Source: Actinomycetales bacterium (GTDB lineage: Bacteria > Actinomycetota > Actinomycetes > Actinomycetales > Actinomycetaceae). Taken from it: a stretch of 16,520 nucleotides of DNA. The notes beneath the pieces were generated by a model. That model saw only the letters and a program-made list of their open reading frames with translations, was not told where the DNA came from and ran no database searches. Every line of letters begins with the position of its first letter. Position 1 is the first letter of the stretch. Location of the stretch: NCBI GenBank assembly GCA_022838965.1, contig JALHDK010000057.1, forward strand, positions 1 to 16,520, given 5' to 3'. This document shows, one piece after another, positions 15,908-16,520 of the stretch. Position numbers and translations under genes: made by a program.

Positions 15908-16520
15908 ATGGCGAGGTACGAGGACACGGTCGCGATCCACGCGCCGGTTGAGAAGGTCTACGAGTTCGTGAAGGACATCGGGAAGCTGTGGGCCTGCTTC
16001 CCGGGCGTCGCGGTGCGGGACGTGGTCCTGACGCCGGAGGGCGTGGGCAGTCACGCGGATTGGTACCTGAAGATGCTGTTCCTGCACTACGCGGGTCACG
16101 TGGAGTTCACCGAGGTGGTCCCGAACGAGCGGATCGTCGCGAAATCCTCCGCGGGACCGGTGTTCACCGGAACGCTCACGCCGCGGGACGACGGCGGCAC
16201 CGACCTCCGGTGGGTGGTGGAGTGGAAGTCCGGCGTCCCCGTCGTCGGCGGGGCGATGGACGGCCTCATGTACCGGATCAGCGGTGGCGACTTTGAGGCG
16301 TTCACCTCCACCATCAAGGCCTCGGTGGAGGGTGTGGCGCCGGAGCCTGCACAGCCCCCGAAGCAGGAGGAGCCGGGAGGCGTGCTCACCCGTAGCGTCA
16401 CCATCAACGCCCCCGTGGAGGAGGTCTTCGCGGACGTCCTGGACATCGGCAGGTTCTGGACGGGCGCGGAGGGCGTCGCGATGCGGGAGATGAACCGGAC
16501 GCCCGACGGCGTCGGCACCA
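15908..16520 (+). CDS. Tandem SRPBCC / CoxG-like protein (partial, C-terminus beyond window)
   Basis: 204 codons are visible before the window edge, with no stop. Residues 1 to about 140 form one SRPBCC (START-like) domain of the CoxG/polyketide-cyclase type: TVAIHAPVEKVYEFVKDIGKLW, a GHVEFTEVVPNERI strand pair, and a C-terminal helix with FEAFTSTIKASVEG. A Pro/Gln/Glu linker (about 143-157) follows, and at residue 163 a second domain begins with VTINAPVEEVFADVLDIGRFW. These folds bind hydrophobic ligands in a deep cavity; CoxG members help mature CO dehydrogenase or bind membranes and quinones, but no cox genes are seen here. The ATG at 15908 is preferred because AAAGGGG ends nine bases upstream. 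The in-frame ATG at 15899 abuts that site. A strong promoter lies upstream. Confidence 0.8.
   Translation, partial: MARYEDTVAIHAPVEKVYEFVKDIGKLWACFPGVAVRDVVLTPEGVGSHADWYLKMLFLHYAGHVEFTEVVPNERIVAKSSAGPVFTGTLTPRDDGGTDLRWVVEWKSGVPVVGGAMDGLMYRISGGDFEAFTSTIKASVEGVAPEPAQPPKQEEPGGVLTRSVTINAPVEEVFADVLDIGRFWTGAEGVAMREMNRTPDGVGT

Noticed and set aside
1..16520. CRISPR arrays, tRNA/rRNA genes, insertion sequences, phage or attachment sites
   Set aside because: I looked for regular repeats, tRNA-like ends, transposase or integrase motifs and long inverted or direct repeats and saw none. Composition is uniform across the window.

Overview
This window is about 16.5 kb of very GC-rich DNA. Coding frames have strong G/C third positions, GTG starts are frequent and genes are tightly packed. 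Gene content (contiguous recC-recB-recD, a DUF4031-HD protein, a lipobox lipoprotein, CoxG/SRPBCC proteins) points to a high-GC actinobacterium. I cannot place it at genus level. No rRNA, tRNA, CRISPR array, insertion sequence, integrase or phage gene is visible, and it reads as ordinary chromosome.

Layout. At the left edge, on the minus strand, lies the N-terminal two thirds of an AI-2E/PerM-type membrane protein (1-709, cut by the edge). Divergent from it is a stand-alone arsenite S-adenosylmethionine methyltransferase (838-1614). A minus-strand block follows, read from right to left: an FMN-dependent nitronate monooxygenase-like protein (10418-11887), recC (6914-10369), recB (3499-6917) and recD (1631-3502). 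The recC/recB and recB/recD junctions are 4-bp start/stop overlaps, so these three are translationally coupled and should form the RecBCD helicase-nuclease of double-strand break repair. As given, recB carries a -1 frameshift near position 5760, so the sequence does not encode one continuous RecB.

Right of the block is a MOSC-domain protein on the minus strand (11982-12551). It is divergent from a DUF4031-HD fusion protein on the plus strand (12618-13565), with almost no space between them. Plus-strand genes for an NADPH-dependent FMN reductase family protein (13734-14303) and an RNA 2',3'-cyclic phosphodiesterase ThpR (14373-14942) follow. A secreted lipoprotein of unknown function runs on the minus strand (14964-15743). 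The window ends inside a plus-strand protein with two tandem SRPBCC/CoxG-like domains (15908 to the edge).

Regulation. The clearest regulatory signals are two copies of a TACG-N4-CGTA palindrome, 15 bp apart, over the likely promoter of the nitronate monooxygenase-like gene, and a TTGACA-N16-TACGGT promoter before the SRPBCC gene. There is no intergenic stretch longer than about 170 bp. No wholly new multi-gene system is evident. The items most worth following up are the recB frameshift, the double operator, the tandem SRPBCC protein and the DUF4031-HD fusion beside a MOSC gene.
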